A stretch of DNA of 64,000 nucleotides from Gordonia otitidis NBRC 100426 (GTDB lineage Bacteria; Actinomycetota; Actinomycetes; Mycobacteriales; Mycobacteriaceae). Below, one piece after another: positions 9,158 to 17,866 of the stretch. The notes beneath the pieces are model-generated. The model ran no database searches. It was not told where the DNA came from and worked only from the letters and a program-made list of their open reading frames with translations. The stretch lies in contig NZ_BAFB01000076.1 of NCBI RefSeq assembly GCF_000248075.1, positions 1 through 64,000 of the forward strand, written 5' to 3'. Position numbers and translations under genes: made by a program. The number at the start of each line of letters is the position of its first letter. Within the stretch, counting starts at the first letter, position 1.

Positions 9158-10048
9158 ATGGGACGTATCACCGCTCGACGGCGGGTCACCCGCGTCCGAC
9201 GCGGTGCGCAGCCGACGACACGCGTCGACGTGCTGGCCGTCGAGGAGCCGTTGGAGATGCGCGTCAACGGCACGCGCCTCGCGGTCACGATGCGCACGCC
9301 CGGCCACGACGTCGAACTCGCGTCGGGTTTCCTCGTGTCCGAGGGTGTGCTGACCCGTCACGACGAACTGACGACCGCCCGCTATTGCGCGGGAACCGAC
9401 GACGACGGACTGAACACCTACAACGTGCTCGATCTGGCACTCGCGCCCGGCGTGATCGGTCCCGACCCTTCCCTCTCGCGAGACTTCACGATCTCCAGCG
9501 CGTGCGGTGTGTGCGGCAAGGACAGCATCGAATCGGTCAGTACGCGTTCACGATTCGACGTGTCCGACGATCCGGTGAGTGTCGACGCCGATACGGTGCT
9601 CGATCTGCCCGAACGACTGCGTGGCCACCAGAAGGTGTTCGCGAAGACCGGTGGACTACATGCGGCGGCGCTGTTCGACGCGTCGACCGGTGAACTGCGC
9701 GTAGTCCGTGAGGATGTCGGTCGCCACAACGCTGTCGACAAGGTCGTGGGGTGGGCGCTCGCCCGCGATCTTCTGCCACTGCGCGGGCAGATCCTGCAGG
9801 TGTCGGGTCGGGCCAGCTTCGAGCTCGTACAGAAGGCTGTGATGGCGGGCATCCCGGTACTGTCGGCGGTGTCGGCACCGTCGTCGTTGGCCGTCGAGCT
9901 CGCCGAGGAGCACGGGCTGACACTGGCAGGGTTCGTCCGTGGCCAGTCGATGGTGCTCTACGCCAGAGAAGACCGCATCATCTGCGGTAACGGTCCCGGC
10001 TCCGAGGGCGAACGAACAGTTGCGAGCGAGCAGGAGGGCATACGATGA
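9158..10048 (+). CDS. fdhD: Formate dehydrogenase accessory sulfurtransferase FdhD
   Basis: This 296-residue protein has the FdhD hallmark SACGVCGKDSIE near residue 117, whose two cysteines receive sulfur from a cysteine desulfurase and pass it to the Mo-bisMGD cofactor. KTGGLHAAAL and VREDVGRHNAVDK are further family blocks. No formate dehydrogenase lies in the window; the only bisMGD enzyme seen is NarG about 17 kb away, which by family knowledge does not need FdhD. Its stop overlaps the ATG of the next small gene (ATGA), and that gene in turn overlaps the EAL gene. Confidence 0.93.
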   Translation: MGRITARRRVTRVRRGAQPTTRVDVLAVEEPLEMRVNGTRLAVTMRTPGHDVELASGFLVSEGVLTRHDELTTARYCAGTDDDGLNTYNVLDLALAPGVIGPDPSLSRDFTISSACGVCGKDSIESVSTRSRFDVSDDPVSVDADTVLDLPERLRGHQKVFAKTGGLHAAALFDASTGELRVVREDVGRHNAVDKVVGWALARDLLPLRGQILQVSGRASFELVQKAVMAGIPVLSAVSAPSSLAVELAEEHGLTLAGFVRGQSMVLYAREDRIICGNGPGSEGERTVASEQEGIR

Positions 10049-10224
10049 AGAGCTTCTGGTGCGGTGCTGTGATTCCCGACTGCGACATGCGTTTCACGGC
10101 CGACTCCGAGGAGGTCCTGCTCGAGAGCATTGCTCAGCACGCAGCCGCCGAGCACGACGTCGAGGCGCTGTCCGCGGACACTCTCGCTCTGGTCAGAAAA
10201 TCGATCACCGACACGGCCGAGTGA
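10045..10224 (+). CDS. DUF1059-like small protein
   Basis: This is a 59-residue protein that starts MKSFWCGAVIPDCDMRF and continues with an acidic helix (SEEVLLESIAQHAAAEH). The N-terminal C..G...P.C pattern and length fit DUF1059 proteins of unknown function. It overlaps fdhD by four bases at its start and the EAL gene by four bases (GTGA) at its end, so translation of the three is probably coupled. Confidence 0.75.
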   Translation: MKSFWCGAVIPDCDMRFTADSEEVLLESIAQHAAAEHDVEALSADTLALVRKSITDTAE

Positions 10225-11375
10225 GTACCGACCATCGGCCACCACTCGTCGGCCAGCACACGCGGCCCACGGACGCCGACCTCGAGTGCGCTGTCGACGC
10301 GCTGATCGACCGCGGTGGCGCCCCGTCGCTGATGTTCCAGCCGATCGCGCACCTCCCACAGATGAATGTCGCCGGATACGAAGTCCTGAGCCGTTTCTCC
10401 TGCCACCCCGGTGCCGGACCGGACCGATGGTTCGCCGCGGCTCAGCGCATCGGGCGCGAAGCCGAACTGAGCGCTCTCGTCTTGACCAAGGCATTGTCGT
10501 CGAGGTCGCAGCTTCCGCCGAGATGCTTTCTGTCCATCAATATCTCGCCCGAGGCGTTGCTCTCGGACCAGGTCGAGCGGCTACTCGGATCCGGTCCACT
10601 GGACCGCATCGTCTTCGAGCTGACCGAACACAGCGTCGTCAACGATTACCACACCGTCGCTTCCGCAATAGCCAACATTCGCAGTCTCGCAGGGTTCGTG
10701 GCAGTCGACGACGCAGGGGCCGGCTACGCCAGTCTGCGTCACATTCTCGCGTTGCGACCCGACTTCGTGAAGCTCGACAGCTCGCTGGTGCAGGACCTTC
10801 ACCGTGACCAGGCCAAGTCGGCGTTGGTGGAGATGTTCGGCGAGTTCGCGAGCCGCATCGACGCGTGGCTCGTCGCCGAGGGAATCGAGGGACAACGCGA
10901 CCTTCATCGGCTGCGTCAACTGGGCGTGCCGCTGGGCCAGGGATATCTGTTGGGTCGGCCGTCCGAGTCGATGCAGGCTCTTGCACCCGAGACCGTCGAT
11001 GCGGCCCCCACCGCGCTCGCGGCACCGACCGAGACCGTCGCGGCATTCGTCGACGTCGGTCATACCGCAGGTTTCGACACCAGCGACGCCGAGTTGCGCG
11101 CCACCCTGGACTCCGACTCCGACACCCCCGCGATAACCCTGCTCGACTGCTACTCACGACCTGTCCGGCTGGCGTTGCGCGACGGCAGCCGAGGGGTCCG
11201 CAGAGACCACGCCATGTGCGTTCTCAGTTCATCTGGACACCACGAAGTCCTCCGGCGTGCGATGACTCGTCCCCTGAAGCGACGGTTCGACCCGCTCGTG
11301 TGCTGCGACGAAGCAGGAAGCTACACCGGACTCATCCCGATCGACCGCCTGATCGGCGCCCTAGCAGCCGACTGA
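10221..11375 (+). CDS. EAL-domain cyclic-di-GMP phosphodiesterase-like protein
   Basis: This is a 384-residue protein with an EAL domain at about residues 20-260. Expected catalytic positions are present: the signature reads EVLSRF in place of EALxR, with Asn in SINIS, Glu in FELTEH, the paired Asp in VDDAGAG, Lys in FVKLD, Glu in AEGIE and Gln in LGQGYLLGRP. The enzyme could therefore cleave cyclic-di-GMP. The C-terminal 120 residues resemble a degenerate CBS-like sensory region (ending GLIPIDRLI). The GTG at 10221 overlaps the DUF1059 gene. No GGDEF domain is present in the protein or elsewhere in the window. Confidence 0.85.
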   Translation: MSTDHRPPLVGQHTRPTDADLECAVDALIDRGGAPSLMFQPIAHLPQMNVAGYEVLSRFSCHPGAGPDRWFAAAQRIGREAELSALVLTKALSSRSQLPPRCFLSINISPEALLSDQVERLLGSGPLDRIVFELTEHSVVNDYHTVASAIANIRSLAGFVAVDDAGAGYASLRHILALRPDFVKLDSSLVQDLHRDQAKSALVEMFGEFASRIDAWLVAEGIEGQRDLHRLRQLGVPLGQGYLLGRPSESMQALAPETVDAAPTALAAPTETVAAFVDVGHTAGFDTSDAELRATLDSDSDTPAITLLDCYSRPVRLALRDGSRGVRRDHAMCVLSSSGHHEVLRRAMTRPLKRRFDPLVCCDEAGSYTGLIPIDRLIGALAAD

Positions 11376-11417
11376 GGCGAGTGCCCCCGAACGTCGTACG
11401 GCACATCGCCGTCCCCG

Positions 11418-11447
11418 TTGAAGTAAGTAGTTAGTAACTAGTAATCT
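11418..11447 (+). promoter_or_regulatory. TetR-MFS promoter with palindromic operator
   Basis: A -35 hexamer TTGAAG (11418-11423) and a -10 hexamer TAATCT (11442-11447) are 18 bases apart. Between them lies the perfect 13-base palindrome TAGTTAGTAACTA (11428-11440). The ATG of the TetR gene falls seven bases after the -10, at the expected transcript start, so the message is probably leaderless. A repressor bound here would block polymerase, which fits autorepression by the TetR protein encoded next. Confidence 0.65.
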
Positions 11448-11453
11448 ACGTGT

Positions 11454-12023
11454 ATGGCACGGATGACAGCGGCAGACCGACGCGCCCAGGTACTCTCGGT
11501 CGCCGCCGAGGAATTTGCGGCGCATGGGCTACACGGCGCGTCCACCGAGACGATCGCGCGCAACGCAGGAATCACGCAGCCCTACATATTCCGGATGTTC
11601 GGGACCAAGAAGGCACTGTTTCTCGAACTGGTCGAGACGTCCTTCGACCGCGTCACCGACGCGATGCTCGACGCCGCAGCAGGACGAAGCGGACTCGACG
11701 CCCTTGCCCTGATGGGGCAGCAGTACTACGAACTCCTCACCGACACAACCAATCTCCTGTTGCAGTTGCAGGGTTTCGCCGCCGCGGGCGACGTCGAGGT
11801 GCGCGATGCTGTGCGCGAACGGTTCGCACGCATGTGGGACGCGGTCGCCGATGCCACCGGCCTCGACCCGGTGACGATCAAGTCGTTCCTCGCGTTCGGC
11901 ATGCTGCTCAACGCGGGTGCCGCGCTCGACGTCGGCGATGTCGACGAGCCGTGGGCACACGGTGTGCGGACACTCATCGAACCCGGGTTGTTCCACCACA
12001 TCACGAGCGAGACCAACCGATGA
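11454..12023 (+). CDS. TetR-family regulator of the adjacent efflux pump
   Basis: This is a 189-residue TetR regulator. Its N-terminal helix-turn-helix is STETIARNAGITQPYIFRMF (about residues 30-50), followed by KKALFLELV, the usual helix-4 region. The rest is a helical ligand domain. It overlaps the MFS gene by four bases (ATGA), and its promoter contains a palindrome placed between -35 and -10. By family precedent it represses itself and the transporter until the pump's substrate binds. The inducer is unknown. Confidence 0.88.
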   Translation: MARMTAADRRAQVLSVAAEEFAAHGLHGASTETIARNAGITQPYIFRMFGTKKALFLELVETSFDRVTDAMLDAAAGRSGLDALALMGQQYYELLTDTTNLLLQLQGFAAAGDVEVRDAVRERFARMWDAVADATGLDPVTIKSFLAFGMLLNAGAALDVGDVDEPWAHGVRTLIEPGLFHHITSETNR

Positions 12024-13498
12024 CCGGAGCAGCACCCGAGGCTCAGCTGACCGGACAGCGCGCCACCGGACTGGGCGCTGCTCTCGTGGGTGTCGGCCTG
12101 GTCGTCGCCGTCATCGGCAGCCTGGGCGCACCCCTGATCACCCCGGTTGCGAACGGACTTCACGTCTCGCTCGATGCCGCGCAGTGGACGCTCACCGTCA
12201 CGCTGTTCGCCGGCGCCATCGCAGGACCCGTGCTGAGCCGCCTGGGCAGCGGTCCACTGCGTCGTCGCGTGATCCTGTGGTGTCTGATGATCGTCGTGGT
12301 CGGCGGCATTCTCACGACGATCGCGGTGTCGTTCCCGCTCCTGCTCCTCGGTCGTACGCTGCAAGGTATCGGCCTCGGCGGAGTTCCGCTGCTGATGAGC
12401 GTGGCACGTGGTCACCTGTCGGATCGTCGTGCGGCATCGACGATTTCCGCACTGTCGGTGGCCTCGACCGTGGGCATCGGAGTGGGTTACCCACTGATGG
12501 GGTTCCTCGATCAGATCGCAGGCCTGCGCGCAGCCTACGGATGCGGGCTTGCACTCTCACTGGCCGCGTTGCTCGTCGCGTGGATCGCGCTGCCTACGGA
12601 ACGTCCCGGCCCACTACCGCGCATCGACTGGCTCGGTGGCCTCCTGCTCGCCCTGGCAACACTGGGGCTGTTACTCCTCGTTGCCGAGCCCGCCGTGTGG
12701 CGCTCACCCGCGACCGCCGTAGCCATCCCGGCCGTCGCGGGTGCATCACTGCTCGCATGGGTCTTTGTCGAACTGCGCACCGCCACACCACTGGTCGACG
12801 TTCGGTTACTCAGTGCGCCGTCGGTACTGCGCGCCAACATCGCGATGGCGGTGGCGGGCGTCGGACTCTATCTGTTGTTCAGCGTATTCACCCGCTACGT
12901 TCAGACGCCCGCCGACGCCGCATACGGATTCGCGCTTCCCGGTGCCGCCGCGGGCGCCGCGCTCATCCCGTTCTCCGTGCTGGGTTTCCTCGCAGGCAAG
13001 GCATCACCGAGCCTCATCGCACGCTCCACAGCAAGGTCTGTGTACGTCGGCGCATCCGTGACCGCCATGGCCGCCGCAGTCGTCTTCGCCACCGCCAGTG
13101 GATCATTGGCTGCAGTACTGATCGCCATGGCGGTGCTCGGGTACGGAGTCGGAGGGATCTCGGCCGCAATGCCCGCACTCGTATTGGCAGGCGTGCCGCA
13201 CTCCGAGACCGCGAGCGTCCTGACGATCAACCAGGTCGTCCGCAGCATCGGGTTCGCCGTCGGAAGCGCACTCGCGGGCGTACTGCTGGCCACCGCCACA
13301 CCTGCTGGCGCAGTGCTGCCAACCCAGCAGGGTTTCGTGACCGCTGCGTGGTGGTCGCTGCTGCCGCTCGGGCTCGCAGCGGTGGTCATCGGCGCCGCCG
13401 GCACGCGCTCTCGGCTCAGAGCCGATTACCCGTTTCGGCGTCGAACCAGTGCAGCTCGTCCGGATCCGGGATCAGACCGAGCGACTCCCCGACCCTGA
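12020..13498 (+). CDS. MFS drug-efflux-type transporter
   Basis: This is a 492-residue major facilitator with 12-14 hydrophobic segments in an inner-membrane pattern. GRTLQGIGLGGVPLLM near residue 115 matches motif C/D1-like sequences of DHA2 drug-proton antiporters. The start ATG overlaps the TetR stop. Its last 83 bases overlap the convergent ugpC gene, and the final 30 residues (Arg- and Pro-rich, hydrophilic) look like a read-through tail rather than conserved sequence. The substrate is unknown; export of a toxic small molecule is inferred from the TetR pairing. Confidence 0.85.
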   Translation: MTGAAPEAQLTGQRATGLGAALVGVGLVVAVIGSLGAPLITPVANGLHVSLDAAQWTLTVTLFAGAIAGPVLSRLGSGPLRRRVILWCLMIVVVGGILTTIAVSFPLLLLGRTLQGIGLGGVPLLMSVARGHLSDRRAASTISALSVASTVGIGVGYPLMGFLDQIAGLRAAYGCGLALSLAALLVAWIALPTERPGPLPRIDWLGGLLLALATLGLLLLVAEPAVWRSPATAVAIPAVAGASLLAWVFVELRTATPLVDVRLLSAPSVLRANIAMAVAGVGLYLLFSVFTRYVQTPADAAYGFALPGAAAGAALIPFSVLGFLAGKASPSLIARSTARSVYVGASVTAMAAAVVFATASGSLAAVLIAMAVLGYGVGGISAAMPALVLAGVPHSETASVLTINQVVRSIGFAVGSALAGVLLATATPAGAVLPTQQGFVTAAWWSLLPLGLAAVVIGAAGTRSRLRADYPFRRRTSAARPDPGSDRATPRP

Positions 13499-14483
13499 AC
13501 TCGTTGCGATGATCGGCCCGTACGACGATCCGCCCGTCCCGCACCGCCACATCGGCCGAGCAGTACACGAATTGCTCCGAACCGAGTTCCTCGACGAGCT
13601 CGACCCGAGCCGTCAGTGCCCCGAGCGAGCCGGGCCCGGTGATCTGCCACGACTCGGCACGCAACCCGACGACCACCCGCGGGGGTGCCGGACGCGGAGC
13701 CGCGATCTCGGCGTCGCCGAGAAGTGCGCGCCCGGTGTCGACGTCGACGTCGATCAGGCACATCTGCGGCGAGCCCATGAATCCGGCGACGAACGTGTTG
13801 ACCGGCCGCGCGTAGATCTCACGCGGACTGCCCACCTGTTGGAGGACACCTTTCCGCATGACGGCCACGCGGTCGCCCATCGTCATCGCCTCGACCTGGT
13901 CGTGGGTGACGTACAGCGTGGTGACGCCGAGGTCGCGTTGGAGTGCGGCGATCTGTGCGCGTGTGCTCACACGGAGTTTGGCGTCGAGATTCGACAACGG
14001 CTCGTCCATGCAGAACACCTTGGGCCGCCGAACGATCGCGCGTCCCATCGCCACCCGTTGCCGCTGTCCACCCGACAGCTTCGACGGCTTGCGGTCGAGC
14101 AACTCGTCGAGTTCGAGCATCGCGGCCACCTCACCGACACGACGTGCGGTGTCTGCCTTGCTCATTCCCGCGTTGCGCAACGCGAATCCCATGTTCTGCC
14201 CGACGGTCATGTTCGGGTAGAGCGCATAGTTCTGGAACACCATCGCCACATCACGGGATTTGGGCTCGAGGCCGACGACGTCTCGCCCGTCGATACTGAT
14301 GGACCCCGACTCCACCGAGTCGAGTCCGGCCAACATCCGCAGCGTCGTCGACTTCCCGCATCCCGACGGCCCGACGAGAACCATGAACTCACCGTCGGCG
14401 ACGTCGAGGTCGAGGTGGTCGACGGCGGGCGGCGCGTCGTCGCTGAACCGACGCGTCGCGCCGTAGAAGGTCACCGCCGCCAC
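13416..14483 (-). CDS. ugpC: ABC transporter ATP-binding protein UgpC
   Basis: This 355-residue ATPase has Walker A GPSGCGKST (about 39-47), the signature LSGGQRQR (about 137), Walker B VFCMDEPLS (about 156) and the H-loop TLYVTHD. A TOBE-type C-terminal domain follows, as in the MalK/UgpC group. It is the last gene of a minus-strand set ugpA-ugpE-ugpB-ugpC, the same order as in Mycobacterium tuberculosis. It would power uptake of glycerophosphodiesters. The 3' end overlaps the convergent MFS gene. Confidence 0.9.
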   Translation of the reverse strand: MAAVTFYGATRRFSDDAPPAVDHLDLDVADGEFMVLVGPSGCGKSTTLRMLAGLDSVESGSISIDGRDVVGLEPKSRDVAMVFQNYALYPNMTVGQNMGFALRNAGMSKADTARRVGEVAAMLELDELLDRKPSKLSGGQRQRVAMGRAIVRRPKVFCMDEPLSNLDAKLRVSTRAQIAALQRDLGVTTLYVTHDQVEAMTMGDRVAVMRKGVLQQVGSPREIYARPVNTFVAGFMGSPQMCLIDVDVDTGRALLGDAEIAAPRPAPPRVVVGLRAESWQITGPGSLGALTARVELVEELGSEQFVYCSADVAVRDGRIVVRADHRNEFRVGESLGLIPDPDELHWFDAETGNRL

Positions 14484-14520
14484 AGCACGACCTCACCAGA
14501 GACGATCTCGATCGCGTTCA

Positions 14521-15834
14521 TCATTTCGGCAACTTCGGCTTGATCTGCGTGTCGTAGATCTGCTGGATCTGCTTGTCCATGTCGGCCATCGTGGCGTTGA
14601 CGTCCGCGTTCTGCAGACCGATCTTCTCGTAGCCGGTGCCGATGATCTTGTCACCGCCTGGGACGAAGACGCGGGCGTAGTTCTGGGGTTTGGTGTGCGC
14701 CAACTGATCGATCGCGGTCTTGAAGTTCGGGTTCTTCTCGAGGAAGGCGACCATCGACGGGTCGCTCAGCGCCGACTTGCGCACGGGCATGTATCCGACG
14801 TTCTGCGAGAAGTACGCGGTATTGGCGGTGTCGGTGATGAAGTTGATGAACTTCAGTGCGTTGACCTTGCGGGCATCGGAGATACGCGCCGGGATGGCAA
14901 GTCCCGCACCACCCGTCGGACAGCCGACTGTACCGTTCGGCGCAGGTAGGAACGCCGTGCCGAAACCGAATTTTGCGTTCTTCGTGATCCCCGACAGGTC
15001 ACCGGTCGACGCGACGGTCGATGCGATGATCCCGGCACTGAAATCACCTGCGATGTCGTTGGAGATCTTCGCGTACCGCTTGGTGTTGATCGACTGGCTC
15101 AGATAGTTCGCGGCCTCGACGGTTTTCGGATCGGTGAACTTCAGATCCCACTCGTCGGAGTACGCACCGCCGAAGGTCCACGTGGGACCCTGGAACGTCC
15201 ACCCGAGGTAGTCGACGGCGTTACCCCACCCGTGTGCCTGCTTGCCGCCACCGACGACACCCTGGATGCGTGGACCCCAGTCGTCGAACTCCTGCCAGCT
15301 CTCGGGACCCCGTGCGGGTAGTCCGGCCTGCTTCCATACGTCTGCGTTGTAGTAGAACAACGGCGTCGACCTCGCATACGGCAACGCCCATGTCTTGTTG
15401 TTCCACTTGTAGTCGCCGACAAGCGAATCCACGTAGTCGAAGGTGTCGACGCCCGCCTTGCCGAACAGGTCGTCGAGCGGTGCGATCGCACCGATCAGCG
15501 CGAAGTTGAACCACCAGACGTCGGACAGGATCATGATGTCGGGCAGCGAGCCACCCGAGAGTGCGGCGTTGAACTTCTGCGCGGCCTCCTCGTAGTTCTT
15601 CCCGGCGTCGACGAGCTGGACCTTGATGCCCGGGTTGGCCTTCTCGAAACGAGAGATCAACTCGCGCTCGACATCCCCGGACTTGCCCGGGTGATTCGAC
15701 CAGAAGGTCAGGTTGTTCGCATCACCTCCGTCGGACCCCTCGGAACTGCCGGAACCCGCACAGGCCGACACGGCGAGCCCCGCCGCCAACGTCACACCTG
15801 CCGCGAGAAATCCGCGGCGCGACAACTCGGTCAT
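14521..15834 (-). CDS. ugpB: Glycerophosphodiester-binding lipoprotein UgpB
   Basis: This 437-residue solute-binding protein starts with a combined Tat and lipoprotein signal (SRRGFL, then lipobox AVSAC near residue 25), so it should be exported folded and anchored by lipid. The mature part closely follows the mycobacterial UgpB pattern: WSNHPGKSG, KFNAALSGG, WWFNFAL, YARSTPLFYY and CPTGGAGLAIPA. M. tuberculosis UgpB binds glycerophosphocholine. The ATG at 15834 was preferred over GTG 15855 because an AGGAG ribosome site lies seven bases upstream of it. Confidence 0.92.
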   Translation of the reverse strand: MTELSRRGFLAAGVTLAAGLAVSACAGSGSSEGSDGGDANNLTFWSNHPGKSGDVERELISRFEKANPGIKVQLVDAGKNYEEAAQKFNAALSGGSLPDIMILSDVWWFNFALIGAIAPLDDLFGKAGVDTFDYVDSLVGDYKWNNKTWALPYARSTPLFYYNADVWKQAGLPARGPESWQEFDDWGPRIQGVVGGGKQAHGWGNAVDYLGWTFQGPTWTFGGAYSDEWDLKFTDPKTVEAANYLSQSINTKRYAKISNDIAGDFSAGIIASTVASTGDLSGITKNAKFGFGTAFLPAPNGTVGCPTGGAGLAIPARISDARKVNALKFINFITDTANTAYFSQNVGYMPVRKSALSDPSMVAFLEKNPNFKTAIDQLAHTKPQNYARVFVPGGDKIIGTGYEKIGLQNADVNATMADMDKQIQQIYDTQIKPKLPK

Positions 15835-15913
15835 ACGTTCACTCCTGTTCCCCACTGTTGCTCGTTCCCATTTCTTGGTCGGATGTTGTCGATGCCGTTG
15901 CCGACAGGCGCGG

Positions 15914-16834
15914 TCACCCCTTCACCGCCCCGGACGTCAGGCCCTTGATCATGTGTCGCTGCAGCGCGAGGAAGACGATCAGCATGGGCAGCATCGCCAG
16001 CACCGTCGCGGCCATCACAGGTCCCCAGTTGGTCAATCCGTCGTTGTTCTGCAGCTGTGTCAATCCGACGGGCAGTGTCGCGACCGAGTAGTCGTCGGCC
16101 ATCAGGAACGGCCAGAGGTATTCGTTCCACTCGTTGACCAGGGTGATGAGTGCGAAGGCCACCATCGTCGGGATCGACAACGGCAACACCACGCGTGTCA
16201 GCAACCTGATGTGACCGGCCCCGTCCATGCGCGCGGCTTCGATGATCTCCGGCGGTATGGACAGAAAGTGGTTGCGCATCAGGAATGTTCCGAATGCGAC
16301 GCCGGCCAGTGGCAGGATGATGCCGGTGAAGGTGTTCCGTAGCCCCAGTTGTGCGATGAAGGCGTAGTTCGTGATCGACGTGATCTGGTTCGGCACCATG
16401 AGTGCGGCGATGATCACGATGAACACGACGTTCTTGAACGGAAACCGAAGAAAGACAAGGCCGTACGCACTCAGCACGCCGAGCCCGAACTTCACGATGC
16501 CCAGGATCGACGTCACGATCAACGAGTTGCGCATGAAGTCCCAGAACGGGACCGACGTGGTCGCCTCACGATAGTTCTCCGGATGCCACTGTGACGGCCA
16601 CCAGACCGCCGGTTGAACGTAGATCTCGGAGCGATCCTTGAAGGACGCCAACAGAATCCATACGAGTGGCAGCGCCACGAGGAGCACCACGACGATCATC
16701 GCCAGGTAGCCGAATACGGTGGCCAGACGTTGTCTGCGCGCCACCGCTGCTGCCGCCCGCCCGTGGCCGTCGGTCCTGTGTCCGCCAGCGGTGTCGTCGG
16801 GTGTCGCGGTGTCTTTCACCGCCAGGTCACTCAT
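15914..16834 (-). CDS. ugpE: ABC sugar/phosphodiester permease UgpE
   Basis: This is a 306-residue inner-membrane permease of the MalG type with six hydrophobic segments after a hydrophilic N-terminal stretch of about 35 residues. The coupling-helix EAA motif is EAARMDGAGHIRLLTRVVLP (near residue 205), which docks onto UgpC. The ATG at 16834 overlaps the ugpA stop (ATGA); the longer frame upstream is not used. It forms the channel with UgpA. The N-terminal extension is longer than in most MalG-type permeases. Confidence 0.9.
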   Translation of the reverse strand: MSDLAVKDTATPDDTAGGHRTDGHGRAAAAVARRQRLATVFGYLAMIVVVLLVALPLVWILLASFKDRSEIYVQPAVWWPSQWHPENYREATTSVPFWDFMRNSLIVTSILGIVKFGLGVLSAYGLVFLRFPFKNVVFIVIIAALMVPNQITSITNYAFIAQLGLRNTFTGIILPLAGVAFGTFLMRNHFLSIPPEIIEAARMDGAGHIRLLTRVVLPLSIPTMVAFALITLVNEWNEYLWPFLMADDYSVATLPVGLTQLQNNDGLTNWGPVMAATVLAMLPMLIVFLALQRHMIKGLTSGAVKG

Positions 16835-17745
16835 CTCTCGGCCCGATCCATCACCCGGACCTGGGCGACCGTCACAACGAGCAGGACCACGAACATGATC
16901 GTCGCGACCGTTGCACCGTAGCCGGCGCGAAAGTTGCGGAACGTCTCCTCGTAGACCTGGTAGACCATCGTCGTGGTGCCGTTGCCTAGGGGCCCGCCGC
17001 GGGTCATGACGTTGATGATGTCGAACACCTGTAATGAGTTGAGCAACACGGTGATCGACAGGAAGAACGTGGTCGGCCGCAACTGTGGGAGCAGAACTCT
17101 GCGGAAATAGGTCCACCGGCCGGCTCCGTCGATCGCCGCAGCCTCGTCGAGGTCGACACGCTTACCCTGCAGCGCAGCGAGATAGATGACGAACGCATAA
17201 CCGAGGTTCTTCCACACGTACGTCACCGTGATCATGAACAGTGCCCAGTGCGGTTGCTGATAGAAGTCCGGCGCCGATCCGAGGTGCAGTCGATGCATCA
17301 GATCGTTGATCAGACCGAAGTTCGGGTCGAACACGAACTGAAATGCGATGCCGACCGCCGCACCGGATAGCACGAACGGTGCAAACACGATGGACCGCAC
17401 AAGATTTCGACCGCGTAGTCTGCGATCGAGGAGCAACGCCAACGCGAGACCGAGGGCCATGCTGCCCGCGACGGCCACCACCGTGAAGATAACCGTGTTC
17501 GCGACGATGGTTGCCGTGTCGGAGCGCGTGAACCATTCGCGGTAGTTGGAGATCCCGATGAAGTCGGCCCCGGGCGACGAGATGTTCCAGTCGTAGAACG
17601 ACATTCGGATGTTCTCGATGAGCGGCCGGTACGTGAAGACACCGAGTAGCACGAGGTTCGGCGCGACGAGCACGATGAAGAGTGCGTAGCTGCGCCACGA
17701 CCGGGCGCGCGACGACGGAAGCACCCGCTCGTTGGCTGAAAACAC
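16831..17745 (-). CDS. ugpA: ABC sugar/phosphodiester permease UgpA
   Basis: This is a 304-residue MalF/UgpA-type permease with six membrane segments and the EAA loop DEAAAIDGAGRWTYFRRVLLP near residue 195. It is the first gene of the ugp set. Starting at GTG 17745, it has no clear ribosome site; an AATACT hexamer eight bases upstream could make it leaderless. The 121 bases between it and map hold a short direct repeat (CAGGCT twice, then CAGG, near 17856-17871), but no firm operator. Confidence 0.9.
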   Translation of the reverse strand: MFSANERVLPSSRARSWRSYALFIVLVAPNLVLLGVFTYRPLIENIRMSFYDWNISSPGADFIGISNYREWFTRSDTATIVANTVIFTVVAVAGSMALGLALALLLDRRLRGRNLVRSIVFAPFVLSGAAVGIAFQFVFDPNFGLINDLMHRLHLGSAPDFYQQPHWALFMITVTYVWKNLGYAFVIYLAALQGKRVDLDEAAAIDGAGRWTYFRRVLLPQLRPTTFFLSITVLLNSLQVFDIINVMTRGGPLGNGTTTMVYQVYEETFRNFRAGYGATVATIMFVVLLVVTVAQVRVMDRAER

Positions 17746-17866
17746 TCGGGCAGTATTCAGGCCCGAACTTACGGATGGCGAACGAGCTGGTGGATCACCG
17801 ACGACCGGAAGGTGTCACATGGACGACGCCACATGAATGGCGCGTGAACGCGTCTCAGGCTCAGGC

